Of a DNA stretch of 64,000 nt, positions 1 through 8,588 are shown one piece after another. Origin of the DNA: Saccharospirillum sp039982735 (lineage in GTDB: Bacteria > Pseudomonadota > Gammaproteobacteria > Pseudomonadales > Natronospirillaceae); assembly GCF_039982735.1 (NCBI RefSeq), contig NZ_JBDWXV010000011.1, positions 434,001 through 498,000 of the forward strand, read 5' to 3'. Under the pieces are notes generated by a model. The model searched no databases and was not told the origin of the DNA. It saw only the letters and a program-made list of their open reading frames with translations. Every line of letters starts with the position of its first letter. Position 1 is the first letter of the stretch. A program made the position numbers and the translations under genes.

Positions 1-799
1 CATGTCGCCACAGCGAGAGCGGCTCGAAGCCCGTCTGCAGACACTGGGGTTAAGTTCGCCGGTGCAACGCTCGCTGCTGCGTCAGTTCGACAGCGAGACC
101 AGCCTGGATATCAACTGGCGCCGGGTAATGGGGCGCCTTGCAGCTGGCATGACCGCGCCGGTTTTTGACCCGGTTGTACAGGGTGGCCATATTGCGCTTT
201 GCGGACCCACCGGTGCAGGTAAAACCACGACGCTGGCCAAATTGGCGGCCCGCTATGTCAAGCACCACGGCAGCGCGGGCATTGCCATTGTCAGCACCGA
301 TTTTTTTCAGATGGGTGCCCAGGATGCGCTGGCAAACATCGCCCGGATACTGGGTGTGCATTTTGTGGGGCTACAAGAAGACGAGTCGCTGACTGACGTG
401 CTGGCAGGTCTGTCCGATCGTGACCTGGTACTGATCGACTCCAGCGGCAGCCGCGAGGCACTGGCGCATTGGCGGAAGCAGGTGATCGATACCGGCCTGG
501 ATCAGCGGCTTCAGACCGTGATGGTATTGCCCGCGACGGCGCATGCCGATGGCCTGAGTCAATACATCAAAGGCTTTCCGGGACGGCGGATTGATGGCGT
601 TGTCGTCACCAAGCTCGACGAAGCCCCCTGTTTTGGCGGAATTTTTGACGCTATCCTCAGGTATCGGTGGCCGCTTTGGTACACGACCGATGGACAGAAC
701 ATTCCGGCGGATATCGCCCTGGGTGATCCGGTTTCGCTGGTAAAGCGGCTGGTCAGAGGCTTAAGTGACACAAAAACCAAACTGGCGTATGCCAGCTGA
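1..799 (+). CDS. flhF: Flagellar biosynthesis SRP-type GTPase FlhF, C-terminal part
   Basis: This is the C-terminal 265 residues of FlhF, the SRP-family GTPase that places the polar flagellum and sets its number. The reading frame is open to the left edge, so the gene starts outside the window; full FlhF proteins are usually well over 350 residues. Visible are a P-loop (GPTGAGKTTT, residues 68-77 of the visible part), a DSSG in place of the usual DTAG of the G3 loop, and the guanine-specificity motif TKLDE. The preceding basic N-terminal domain is missing because of the window edge. fleN and fliA follow on the same strand in the order conserved in polarly flagellated gammaproteobacteria, which supports the call strongly. 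Confidence 0.95.
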   Translation, partial: MSPQRERLEARLQTLGLSSPVQRSLLRQFDSETSLDINWRRVMGRLAAGMTAPVFDPVVQGGHIALCGPTGAGKTTTLAKLAARYVKHHGSAGIAIVSTDFFQMGAQDALANIARILGVHFVGLQEDESLTDVLAGLSDRDLVLIDSSGSREALAHWRKQVIDTGLDQRLQTVMVLPATAHADGLSQYIKGFPGRRIDGVVVTKLDEAPCFGGIFDAILRYRWPLWYTTDGQNIPADIALGDPVSLVKRLVRGLSDTKTKLAYAS

Positions 800-909
800 C
801 TACCCGGGTTGAGCATCGTCGCTGGCGCTAACAGCCTGGCCTGAACACAAGCACCGACAAAGTGACGCTAATTGCCTATACTGTGGCAAGACTGGAGAAA
901 TAGAATCGA

Positions 910-1734
910 ATGAGTGGTTTGAATCCTATTCAAGTGATTGCCGTCACCGGCGGCAAAGGCGGTGTTGGCAAGAGCAACATGTCGGTCAACCTGGCGGTCG
1001 CCCTGGCTGAGCTTGGCAAGCGTGTGGTGTTGCTGGATGCCGATCTGGGCCTGGCCAACATTGACATTCTGCTGGGCATCTCCGCTGGCCGTAACATCAG
1101 CGATGTGCTCAATGGCAATGCCGAATTGCGGGACATACTCGTGCCTGGCCCAGGGGGGGTGAAGATCATCCCGGCCTCGTCCGGAACCCAGAAAATGGCT
1201 AACCTCGGTGAGCGTGAGCATGCCGGTATCATTGCCGCCTTCAGTGAACTTGGCGACCAGATGGATGTGCTTATCGTCGATACGGCGGCTGGTATTTCCA
1301 AAACGGTTACCAACTTCGTGCGGGCCGCCCAAGAGGCTATTATTGTTGTGACCGATGAACCTACCTCGGTTACCGATTCGTATGCCTTGATCAAGGTCCT
1401 CAACCGGGATTGCCAGGTCGACCGCTTCCGCGTCGTGGCCAACATGGTGCGTACGACGTCGGAAGGGCAAAACCTGTTCAACAAGTTGTCCAAAGTGACG
1501 GACCGCTTCTTGGATGTCACCCTGCAGTATGTGGGGTCGGTACCGATGGATGAATCGGTGCGCAAGGCGGTTCAACGGCAAAAGGCCGTAATAGAAGCTT
1601 ACCCGCGTTCAAAAGCGTCAGTAGCTTACCGGTCGATTGCCCAGAAAGTGGCCACCTGGCCATTGCCCAGCACTCCCAGAGGGAATCTGGAGTTTTTTGT
1701 TGAGCGACTCGTCAACGGAGCGGGAGTCGCCTGA
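910..1734 (+). CDS. fleN: Flagellar number regulator FleN/FlhG (MinD-like ATPase)
   Basis: The 274-residue protein is a MinD/ParA-type ATPase. The deviant Walker A motif GGKGGVGKSNMS sits near residue 15, followed by VVLLDADLGLANID and the Walker B region VLIVDTAAG. In polar flagellates FleN (FlhG) limits flagellar number by opposing FlhF and the master regulator FleQ. The gene lies 110 bases after flhF, and its stop codon is one base before the fliA start, so fleN and fliA are very likely cotranscribed. The ATG at 910 is preceded by a GGAGA-like sequence. Length and motifs are ordinary for the family. Confidence 0.95.
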   Translation: MSGLNPIQVIAVTGGKGGVGKSNMSVNLAVALAELGKRVVLLDADLGLANIDILLGISAGRNISDVLNGNAELRDILVPGPGGVKIIPASSGTQKMANLGEREHAGIIAAFSELGDQMDVLIVDTAAGISKTVTNFVRAAQEAIIVVTDEPTSVTDSYALIKVLNRDCQVDRFRVVANMVRTTSEGQNLFNKLSKVTDRFLDVTLQYVGSVPMDESVRKAVQRQKAVIEAYPRSKASVAYRSIAQKVATWPLPSTPRGNLEFFVERLVNGAGVA

Positions 1735-1735
1735 G

Positions 1736-2491
1736 ATGTCGGTGCAGCAGTACACTATGTATCAAACCGAAAAAAAGGTTGATTACAACCAATTGGTCGA
1801 TGATCACGCCGTACTGGTCAAACGCATCGCGCACCACTTGCTGGCGCGGTTGCCGGACAGTGTGCAACTGGACGATCTGGTTCAGTCCGGAATGATCGGT
1901 CTGTTTGAGGCGGCTCAGAACTACGATAACGCCAAAGGAGCCAGTTTCGAGACCTATGCGGGCATTCGCATTCGCGGCGCCATGCTCGATGAAGTGCGCA
2001 AAGGTGACTGGATTCCTCGCAGCGTGCACCGCAATTCACGGCGAATTGCCGATGCGATTCGCGAGATTGAAATGCGCGAGGGCCGGGACGCCCAGGACCA
2101 GGAAGTGGCAACCTCACTGGGCATGAGCCTCGACGATTATTACGGGTTGCTCAAAGACACTCACGGGTCGCGCCTGTTCAGCTTCGAAGAGCTGATGGAG
2201 CAGGGCAACGGCGACTTGCAGGACTATCAGGCCAATCACAGCCAGACGCCGCTGCCGGCGATGGATGTCGAACACGACCAGCTTAACCTGCATCTGGCAG
2301 AAGCCATCAAACAACTGCCCGAACGCGAGCAGCTGGTGCTTTCTCTGTATTACGATGAAGAACTGAACCTCAAGGAAATCGGCGCGGTACTGGGTGTCAG
2401 TGAAAGCCGTGTCAGTCAGATCCACAGTCAGGCGGCGTTGCGGTTACGGTCCAAACTTCGGGACTGGCAAGCCGACACGTCCCACACTTGA
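1736..2491 (+). CDS. fliA: RNA polymerase sigma-28 factor FliA
   Basis: The 251-residue protein is the flagellar sigma factor that transcribes late flagellar and chemotaxis genes. Sigma region 2 is seen in the LDDLVQSGMIGL and FETYAGIRIRGAMLDE stretches, and region 4 in the C-terminal LKEIGAVLGVSESRVSQIHS helix-turn-helix. The ATG at 1736 is chosen because it directly follows the fleN stop, has a GGAG-like site about 12 bases upstream, and gives the normal family N-terminus; an in-frame ATG further upstream lies inside fleN. Its likely target is the promoter I see at 2627-2653 in front of cheY. Confidence 0.95.
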   Translation: MSVQQYTMYQTEKKVDYNQLVDDHAVLVKRIAHHLLARLPDSVQLDDLVQSGMIGLFEAAQNYDNAKGASFETYAGIRIRGAMLDEVRKGDWIPRSVHRNSRRIADAIREIEMREGRDAQDQEVATSLGMSLDDYYGLLKDTHGSRLFSFEELMEQGNGDLQDYQANHSQTPLPAMDVEHDQLNLHLAEAIKQLPEREQLVLSLYYDEELNLKEIGAVLGVSESRVSQIHSQAALRLRSKLRDWQADTSHT

Positions 2492-2930
2492 GGCACCTTA
2501 CCGGGTTGCTCGCTGGGCATGTTGCAACGGCCCAACCTGGCTTAGAAAGCCACACCGCGCTTTACCCACCCTCACGATGGGGTAAACTAGCGACGAATTC
2601 ATACGCAGGTTCGGCAATTTCCCCCCTAAACTATTGTGATCACCGGTCGATAACTTTTCCAGTTGGGTCCTTCTGGAGCGGCGTCAGTGGCCCGGGTGTT
2701 CAATCATCATTGAACCTGGAGAGCGTGTCCGACGAGCGCGTCATGGGTGTCGACCCGTTGCCTTGTCACCTTGGGCAGACAGCGGCTGGTTGTCAGACAG
2801 TTTTGGGAGCAGGTCAGTGACCGGCAGGGCGGTAGTGCACCGTACTGAGGGTTACAGGACTGGATTGCCGGATGTCAGAGTCTATTATGACTGGGACGGT
2901 ACCATTCGGGAGAGGCTTTAGGAGGTCATC
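2492..2930 (+). other. Intergenic region fliA-cheY with long cheY leader
   Basis: This 439-base gap holds no convincing gene. An open frame across 2488-2820 has no recognisable protein features. A weak stem (TTTACCC at 2561-2567 with GGGTAAA at 2580-2586) may mark the end of the fliA transcript but has no T-tract. The FliA-type promoter at 2627-2653 would leave a leader of about 270 bases before cheY, long enough for post-transcriptional control, though I can identify no known riboswitch. Confidence 0.6.
2627..2653 (+). promoter_or_regulatory. Sigma-28 (FliA) promoter upstream of cheY
   Basis: TAAA at 2627-2630 and GTCGATAA at 2646-2653 are separated by exactly 15 bases, against the FliA consensus TAAA-N15-GCCGATAA; one base differs. 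It faces the chemotaxis operon that starts with cheY, which is a standard FliA target, and the gene for the sigma factor itself lies just upstream. Confidence 0.75.
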
Positions 2931-3317
2931 TTGAACAAGAACATGAAAATTCTGGTAGTGGACGATTTCTCGACAATGCGCCGTATTGTCAAGAACCTGC
3001 TGCGAGATCTGGGCTTTAGTAACACCCACGAAGCGGATGACGGCAACACGGCCTGGCCAATGTTGCAAAACGGCGATTTTGATTTCGTCGTGACCGACTG
3101 GAACATGCCGGGCATGACCGGTATTGATCTGCTTAAAAAGATTAGGGCCGATGAGCGCCTCAAGGGGACGCCAGTATTAATGGTGACCGCGGAGGCGAAG
3201 CGGGACCAGATTGTAGCGGCTGCCCAGGCTGGTGTGAACGGCTATGTCGTTAAACCATTTACGGCCGCGGCGCTGAAAGAAAAAATCGAAAAAATCTTCG
3301 AACGTGTCGACGGTTAA
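2931..3317 (+). CDS. cheY: Chemotaxis response regulator CheY
   Basis: This 128-residue single-domain receiver carries the phosphorylated output of CheA to the flagellar switch. Visible are the acidic pocket VVDD, the phospho-acceptor Asp56 in TDWNMPG, and the conserved Lys in VVKPF near the C-terminus. The start is taken as TTG at 2931 because a strong GGAGG lies 6 bases before it; an ATG four codons later is the alternative. It is the first gene of the cheY-cheZ-cheA-cheB run and lies behind the sigma-28 promoter. Nothing is missing from the family pattern. Confidence 0.96.
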   Translation: MNKNMKILVVDDFSTMRRIVKNLLRDLGFSNTHEADDGNTAWPMLQNGDFDFVVTDWNMPGMTGIDLLKKIRADERLKGTPVLMVTAEAKRDQIVAAAQAGVNGYVVKPFTAAALKEKIEKIFERVDG

Positions 3318-3352
3318 GTCGGGAAACGTCCCAGTAGTTAAAAGAGGCCACC

Positions 3353-4258
3353 ATGGCTGATGCACGCAAACCGATAGCGCTTGATTTTCACAATGCTTTG
3401 AAAGAACTGGCGCCCGTACTGCTAAACCAGGTTGAAGACGGCCATATGGACGAGGCGGCTGCGACGCTGGTAACTTTGCAACATGCCCGTCAGGCTGGCA
3501 GCGGTGACAGTGAGTTTTCAGCGGTATTGAAAGAGAAAGCGGCTGAATTGCATCGTCGGATTGAAGCAGGCGAAGTTGAATCAGCGCTGGAGACCCTTCA
3601 GGAAATGCAGGATGCCCGCGATCGCGGCCTGTATCAGGAAGTGGGCCGCCTCACACGAGCGTTGCACAGCGCCATCACCAATTTTCACATCGACTCCGAC
3701 CCGAGTGAGCGGGTAGAAGCTCTGTCGGAAATGACCGACGCAACCGACCGGTTGGAATACGTGATTCAACTGACCGAGAAGGCCGCGAACACAACGCTCG
3801 ACCTGGTCGAGGAGAGCATGCCGGTCGTGGCCGGACTGACCTCCGAAGCGACCCGGTTAAAAACAGAGTGGAAACGGCTGGTCGATCGGGATTTGAGTGC
3901 CGATGAGTTCCGGTCTCTGTACTGGGAAGTGGATGCGTTTTTTGATCAGGTCACAACTCAGTCGCAGAGTGTCTACCAGCATTTGTCCGATATTCTGATG
4001 GCTCAGGACTTTCAGGATCTGACTGGCCAGGTGATCAATCGGGTAACCGGCCTGGTCAAGGAAGTGGAAGCGAGCCTGGTCGATCTGGTGTTTATGGCCA
4101 GCCAGGTGGAAGAAATTACCGGCATAGTAAGGGATGGCGAACCTGAGAAGGAGACCGACAGGCTCAAGGGCGAAGGCCCACAGATCAACAAAGCTGCAGA
4201 AGACGTCGTTGCCAATCAGGACGATGTTGATGATCTGCTGTCCAGTCTTGGGTTTTAA
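3353..4258 (+). CDS. cheZ: CheY-phosphate phosphatase CheZ
   Basis: The 301-residue protein speeds removal of phosphate from CheY. The catalytic helix motif MAQDFQDLTGQ is intact, with the catalytic Gln at residue 226 and acidic residues Asp219 and Asp222. The C-terminal peptide DDVDDLLSSLGF matches the CheY-docking tail of enteric CheZ. The protein is longer than enteric CheZ (about 214 residues) because of an extended N-terminal helical region with two similar Glu/Leu-rich stretches, as in other polar flagellates. It lies 35 bases after cheY and 11 before cheA, so it is in the same operon. Confidence 0.95.
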   Translation: MADARKPIALDFHNALKELAPVLLNQVEDGHMDEAAATLVTLQHARQAGSGDSEFSAVLKEKAAELHRRIEAGEVESALETLQEMQDARDRGLYQEVGRLTRALHSAITNFHIDSDPSERVEALSEMTDATDRLEYVIQLTEKAANTTLDLVEESMPVVAGLTSEATRLKTEWKRLVDRDLSADEFRSLYWEVDAFFDQVTTQSQSVYQHLSDILMAQDFQDLTGQVINRVTGLVKEVEASLVDLVFMASQVEEITGIVRDGEPEKETDRLKGEGPQINKAAEDVVANQDDVDDLLSSLGF

Positions 4259-4269
4259 GGAGCACGCCA

Positions 4270-6510
4270 ATGGGCTTCGAAGCGGATGAAGAGATATTAC
4301 AGGACTTTCTGGTCGAAGCCGGAGAGATTCTGGAGCAGTTGTCTGAACAGCTGATCGACCTAGAGAAGAGCCCGGATGACCGGGATCTGCTCAATTCGAT
4401 TTTTCGGGGCTTCCATACGGTTAAAGGCGGCGCCGGCTTTTTGCAACTCAATGCACTGGTCGACTGCTGTCACGCGGCTGAAAACGTCTTTGATACGCTG
4501 CGTAACGGGCACAGAACCATCGATGCCGACTTGATGGACGCTGTATTAAAAGCGCTCGACTCCGTCAACGACATGTTTGCCCAGGTCAGCAGTGGTGCAG
4601 CTCCCGAACCGGCCGATCCGGAATTGGTTGAGTTGCTTCATCAGTATGCCGCACCTCAGGTGCCGGGTGAGCAGATCGGTGTAGTTAGCGATGAGGCACC
4701 GGAGCCTGAAGCACCGGCCCAGTCGCCAGAACCAGCGGCAGGCGACGACATTACCGACGATGAGTTCGAAGCCTTGCTCGATGCTCTGGAAGCCGGCAAA
4801 GGCGGCGCGGAAACCTCACCGGCGTCACCAAGCGAGCCCGCGGCTGAGTCGGCCAGTGGTAATGGCGATGAAATTTCCGACGACGAATTTGAAGCACTGC
4901 TCGACCAACTGCATGGCAAGGGCAAATTCAATGCCGATGGCACGGCAGCCGCTGCCGCAGAAGAGCCTGCCGCACAGCCTCCTGAGCCGCCTGAAAAACC
5001 GAAAGCGGAGACGACAGCGGGTACCCCGGCAAACAACGATGAAATCTCAGATGATGAATTTGAAGCCTTGCTGGATCAACTTCACGGCAAAGGCCAATTC
5101 AAGGTAGAGGCGATTCCCAATGCGGCCCAGCCCGCTGAAGACGCCGCAACCAGTGCTAAGACGCCGGTCGACAAAGCAGAGGCTACTGAGCCTGCCGACG
5201 CTGAACCTGTGAAACCCCAGCCCGCCAAAACCGAGCCCGCAAAGAAGGCGCCTGCACCAGCCTCACCGGCGGCTAAAGCCGAGGCGCCCCGTCCCGCGAA
5301 GGCAGAGCCGGCACCGGCCGCGCCGGAACGGGCCAATGCCAACGCCCAGGACACAACCGTTCGAGTTGATACCAAACGGCTGGACGACATCATGAACATG
5401 GTGGGCGAGCTGGTGCTGGTTCGTAACCGTCTGGTTCGGTTGGGAGTCGAGCTGGATGACGAGACCCTGCAGAAAGCCGTTGGCAACCTGAATGTGGTGA
5501 CGGCCGACTTGCAGGCCTCGGTCATGAAGACTCGCATGCAACCGATCAAGAAGGTCTTCGGACGTTTCCCCCGAGTCGTACGGGATCTGGCCCGGAGCCT
5601 GAAAAAAGACATTGTGCTGGAGCTGATCGGGGAGGAAACCGACCTCGATAAAAATCTTGTGGATGCCCTGGCTGACCCGCTGGTTCACCTGGTACGCAAT
5701 TCGGTGGATCATGGCATCGAAACTCCGGAAGTCCGTGAAGCCGCCGGAAAACCCCGCACCGGCAAGGTCGTATTGTCGGCCGAGCAGGAGGGCGACCATA
5801 TCCTGCTGATCATTCGCGACGATGGCGGCGGGATGGACCCGGATAAACTCCGCGGAATTGCCGTCAAACGTGGCGTTATGGATCAGGAAGCCGCCGACCG
5901 TCTCAGCAATGCCGAATGCTTTAACCTGATTTTTGCCCCGGGCTTCAGTACCAAGACCGAGATTTCCGATGTCTCCGGCCGGGGTGTCGGCATGGACGTG
6001 GTAAAAACCAAAATTACCCAGTTGAACGGGTCAATCGACATCGACTCTCAAATGGGCGTTGGTACCATCATTTCCATCAAGGTGCCGCTGACGCTGGCGA
6101 TCATGCCAACACTGATGGTGATGTTGGGCGACCAAGCATTTGCACTGCCGCTGGTTAACGTTAACGAGATATTCCATCTCGATCTGACCCGCACCAACGT
6201 TGTTGACGGTAAAGAAGTGGTGATGGTGCGTGGCAAGCCAATACCGCTGTACTATCTTAAACGCTGGCTCACCCGGGAATCGATGCCCGAGGGCGAAGAG
6301 ACCGGGCACGTTGTAGTCGTGACGGTAGGCACCCAGAAGGTCGGGTTTGTGGTGGACCAGCTCGTCGGCCAGGAAGAGGTGGTGATCAAGCCCCTGGGTC
6401 AGATGTTACAGGGTACGGAAGGCATGTCCGGTGCAACCATTACCGGAGATGGCCGTATCGCCCTGATTCTGGATGTACCCGGTTTGCTCAAGGCCTACGC
6501 CCGGCCCTGA
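4270..6510 (+). CDS. cheA: Chemotaxis histidine kinase CheA
   Basis: The 746-residue kinase has an N-terminal Hpt (P1) domain with phosphorylated His49 in FRGFHTVKGGAGF. A long Pro/Ala/Glu-rich linker runs from about residue 120 to 360. Dimerisation (P3), HATPase (P4, with LVRNSVDHGIE and DDGGGMD) and CheW-like regulatory (P5) domains follow. A normal globular P2 CheY-binding domain is not visible; instead the linker carries three near-identical acidic repeats (see 4741-5100). The gene is flanked by cheZ (11-base gap) and cheB. It forms signalling arrays with the CheW at 11286 and probably with ParP. Confidence 0.95.
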   Translation: MGFEADEEILQDFLVEAGEILEQLSEQLIDLEKSPDDRDLLNSIFRGFHTVKGGAGFLQLNALVDCCHAAENVFDTLRNGHRTIDADLMDAVLKALDSVNDMFAQVSSGAAPEPADPELVELLHQYAAPQVPGEQIGVVSDEAPEPEAPAQSPEPAAGDDITDDEFEALLDALEAGKGGAETSPASPSEPAAESASGNGDEISDDEFEALLDQLHGKGKFNADGTAAAAAEEPAAQPPEPPEKPKAETTAGTPANNDEISDDEFEALLDQLHGKGQFKVEAIPNAAQPAEDAATSAKTPVDKAEATEPADAEPVKPQPAKTEPAKKAPAPASPAAKAEAPRPAKAEPAPAAPERANANAQDTTVRVDTKRLDDIMNMVGELVLVRNRLVRLGVELDDETLQKAVGNLNVVTADLQASVMKTRMQPIKKVFGRFPRVVRDLARSLKKDIVLELIGEETDLDKNLVDALADPLVHLVRNSVDHGIETPEVREAAGKPRTGKVVLSAEQEGDHILLIIRDDGGGMDPDKLRGIAVKRGVMDQEAADRLSNAECFNLIFAPGFSTKTEISDVSGRGVGMDVVKTKITQLNGSIDIDSQMGVGTIISIKVPLTLAIMPTLMVMLGDQAFALPLVNVNEIFHLDLTRTNVVDGKEVVMVRGKPIPLYYLKRWLTRESMPEGEETGHVVVVTVGTQKVGFVVDQLVGQEEVVIKPLGQMLQGTEGMSGATITGDGRIALILDVPGLLKAYARP
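4741..5100 (+). repeat. Three in-frame DDEFEALLDQL repeats in the CheA linker
   Basis: Three copies of a short acidic amphipathic unit occur in CheA: ITDDEFEALLDALEAGKG near residues 160-178, ISDDEFEALLDQLHGKGK near 201-219, and ISDDEFEALLDQLHGKGQ near 259-276. The last two are almost identical at protein level, while the codons differ at several positions, so this is selection on the peptide and not recent duplication. The unit resembles the CheY-binding tail of CheZ (DDVDDLLSSLGF). It may dock CheY, or correspond to the CheA region that ParC/ParP use for polar placement. Confidence 0.8.
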
Positions 6511-6676
6511 TTCGAGGGGTGTCTGGCGTGATGCAAGGTCGGGCGGTAGAGTGGGAGCCTTAATGGCAGGCTCGTCCTCAGCCGCGCACCCTCGACCCAA
6601 TACAACAAGAGAGGCGGAACCCCACTTGGCATGCCAGGGCGCCCGCCAGGACACACTTCCTTCCAGGGAGAAGTAA

Positions 6677-7735
6677 ATGCCCATTTCGGTGCTGATCGTA
6701 GACGATTCCAGCTTTTTCCGAACCCGCATTCGCGGATTGATCAATTCCCACCCTGAATTGAATGTCATCGGTGAAGCGACCAATGGTCGTGAAGCCGTAG
6801 ATAAGACCGTCCGCCTGAAACCCGATGTCGTGACCATGGATTACGAAATGCCGCTGATGGATGGTATTTCAGCGGTTCGCGAAATCATGGCGAAACAGCC
6901 GACCCCGATTCTGATGTTCTCGTCGCTGACTCAGGCTGGTGCCCGTGTCACCCTCGACGCGCTCGACGCCGGCGCGGTGGATTTTCTGCCCAAGAGTTAC
7001 GAGGACGTGGGAGGCGGCCCCAACGCGCTCAAGCGCGCCTTGTGCGAAAAAATTCTGGCCATGGCCGGACAAGCCCGGCGCCATCGGGTGCCGGTGTCAA
7101 CGCTGTCCAGGCCAACGCCTGCCCCCGCGCCTGCGCCCCCGGCCAGGCCGAGTGCCCGCAAGCGCTACACCCAGCGCTTTGATCTGGTGATGCTGGGAAC
7201 CTCGACCGGCGGCCCGGTAGCTCTGCAAAAGATTCTGACGCAAATACCCGCGAATTTTCCTGCACCTATCCTGATGATTCAGCACATGCCCGGAACCTTT
7301 ACCGGTGCCTTTGCAGACCGGTTGAATCGCCAATGCCCGCTCAGCATCCGTGAGGCCAAAGATGGCGATGCACTGCGCCCCGGAGAAGCCCTGCTGGGGC
7401 CTGGTGGCATGCAGATGATGCTGAACGGCAAGGGTCGCATCAAAATTTTTGAGGGCGATGAACGGCTTAATTACAAGCCTTCGGTCGACGTGACCTTTGG
7501 CAGTGCCGTTAAGTATTACGGCGCCAATGTTCTAGCGGTCGTGCTGACCGGTATGGGGGCCGACGGTCGTGAAGGGGCTCGTCTGATCAAACAGTCCAAC
7601 GGTGTGGTCTGGGCTCAGGAGTCAAGTACCTGCGTTATTGATGGCATGCCCTCTGCTATCGTCAAGGCGAACCTGGCCGATGAAATCATTCCACTGTCCG
7701 ACGTTGCGCGGCGCCTGGTCGAGGTTCTGACCTGA
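6677..7735 (+). CDS. cheB: Chemotaxis methylesterase/deamidase CheB
   Basis: The 352-residue protein demethylates and deamidates chemoreceptors when phosphorylated. It has an N-terminal receiver with Asp55 in TMDYEMPLMDG, a Pro/Ala-rich linker near residues 145-165, and the esterase domain. The catalytic elements are GTSTGGP (Ser), IQHMP (His) and LTGMGADGREG (Asp). A 166-base gap separates it from cheA, with a good GGGAGAAGT ribosome site before the ATG. No cheR is found in this window, so receptor methylation must be encoded elsewhere. Confidence 0.95.
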   Translation: MPISVLIVDDSSFFRTRIRGLINSHPELNVIGEATNGREAVDKTVRLKPDVVTMDYEMPLMDGISAVREIMAKQPTPILMFSSLTQAGARVTLDALDAGAVDFLPKSYEDVGGGPNALKRALCEKILAMAGQARRHRVPVSTLSRPTPAPAPAPPARPSARKRYTQRFDLVMLGTSTGGPVALQKILTQIPANFPAPILMIQHMPGTFTGAFADRLNRQCPLSIREAKDGDALRPGEALLGPGGMQMMLNGKGRIKIFEGDERLNYKPSVDVTFGSAVKYYGANVLAVVLTGMGADGREGARLIKQSNGVVWAQESSTCVIDGMPSAIVKANLADEIIPLSDVARRLVEVLT

Positions 7736-7853
7736 CCGGTTCAATTTCCTCTTCCGTCGAGCAAAATTGATACTTGGCGCGGGCATTGCTTTATATTCCG
7801 GAATGGATGTAAAAGGGCAAACACCGTCCGCCAATAAGACAAAAGGGGTAGAG

Positions 7854-8588
7854 ATGATAGCGCTGGCTGGCCTTATTCTGGCCTGGATCGCCGTATTTGG
7901 CGGTCATTTGCTGGAAGGCGGACAAGCAGGTTCGCTGACCAATATCCCGGCAGCCCTGATCGTGCTGGGCGGGACGCTGGCGGCGGGTATGATCCAGTCC
8001 GATTTTTCCACCTGGCGCCTGGCATGGCGCCTCTTTCCCGGTATTTTCAGTCACGCTCAATGGCAAACGGAAGCGACTGAGGCGAAGCTTGTTCGCTGGT
8101 GCCAGATTGCCCGTCGCCAGGGGCTTTTGTCACTGGAAGCAGATTCGAACCGTGAACAGGACGACTTTGTCCGTCTTGGCTTGCAGTTGCTGGTCGATGG
8201 CGAAAGCGTGACAAAAATCCGTCACAGCCTGGAGGTGTCGATGGACAGTCGCGAGAGTCGCACCCTCCGGGCGGCTCATCTGTTTGACTCTCTGGGTGGC
8301 TACGCACCCACCATGGGGATTATTGGCGCGGTGCTGGGGCTGATACAGGTGATGACCCAGATTGAGGATACGGCCGCACTCGGCGCCGGTATTGCCACCG
8401 CCTTTGTCGCCACGATCTATGGGGTGGGGCTGGCCAATCTGTTCTTTTTGCCCGTTGCGGCGCGTCTGAGAAGCATGGCCGAAGCCCGCTTTGGCTTCGA
8501 AGACATGGTGCTGGACGGTATTCTGGCCATTGCCGATAGCGAAAATCCTAGGGTGCTTGAGCGCCGACTGAAGGAATATCGGCCGTGA
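7854..8588 (+). CDS. motC: Flagellar stator protein MotC (MotA family)
   Basis: The 244-residue integral membrane protein belongs to the MotA/PomA family and forms the ion channel of the flagellar stator with the next gene. The ATG at 7854 is chosen because GGGGTAGAG precedes it and it gives a first membrane helix directly; an in-frame start at 7767 adds an unlikely polar extension. The conserved pair of late helices is visible as PTMGIIGAVLGLIQVM and GIATAFVATIYGVGLANLFF. Context after cheB matches Pseudomonas motC, not the motA/motB locus. The coupling ion (H+ or Na+) cannot be decided by eye. Confidence 0.9.
   Translation: MIALAGLILAWIAVFGGHLLEGGQAGSLTNIPAALIVLGGTLAAGMIQSDFSTWRLAWRLFPGIFSHAQWQTEATEAKLVRWCQIARRQGLLSLEADSNREQDDFVRLGLQLLVDGESVTKIRHSLEVSMDSRESRTLRAAHLFDSLGGYAPTMGIIGAVLGLIQVMTQIEDTAALGAGIATAFVATIYGVGLANLFFLPVAARLRSMAEARFGFEDMVLDGILAIADSENPRVLERRLKEYRP

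Noticed and set aside
868..1581. 237-residue open frame on the minus strand
   Set aside because: It lies entirely opposite fleN, has no family features, and its composition follows the codon pattern of the real gene.
2488..2820. 110-residue open frame between fliA and cheY
   Set aside because: No ribosome site, no family resemblance, and the FliA promoter lies inside it.
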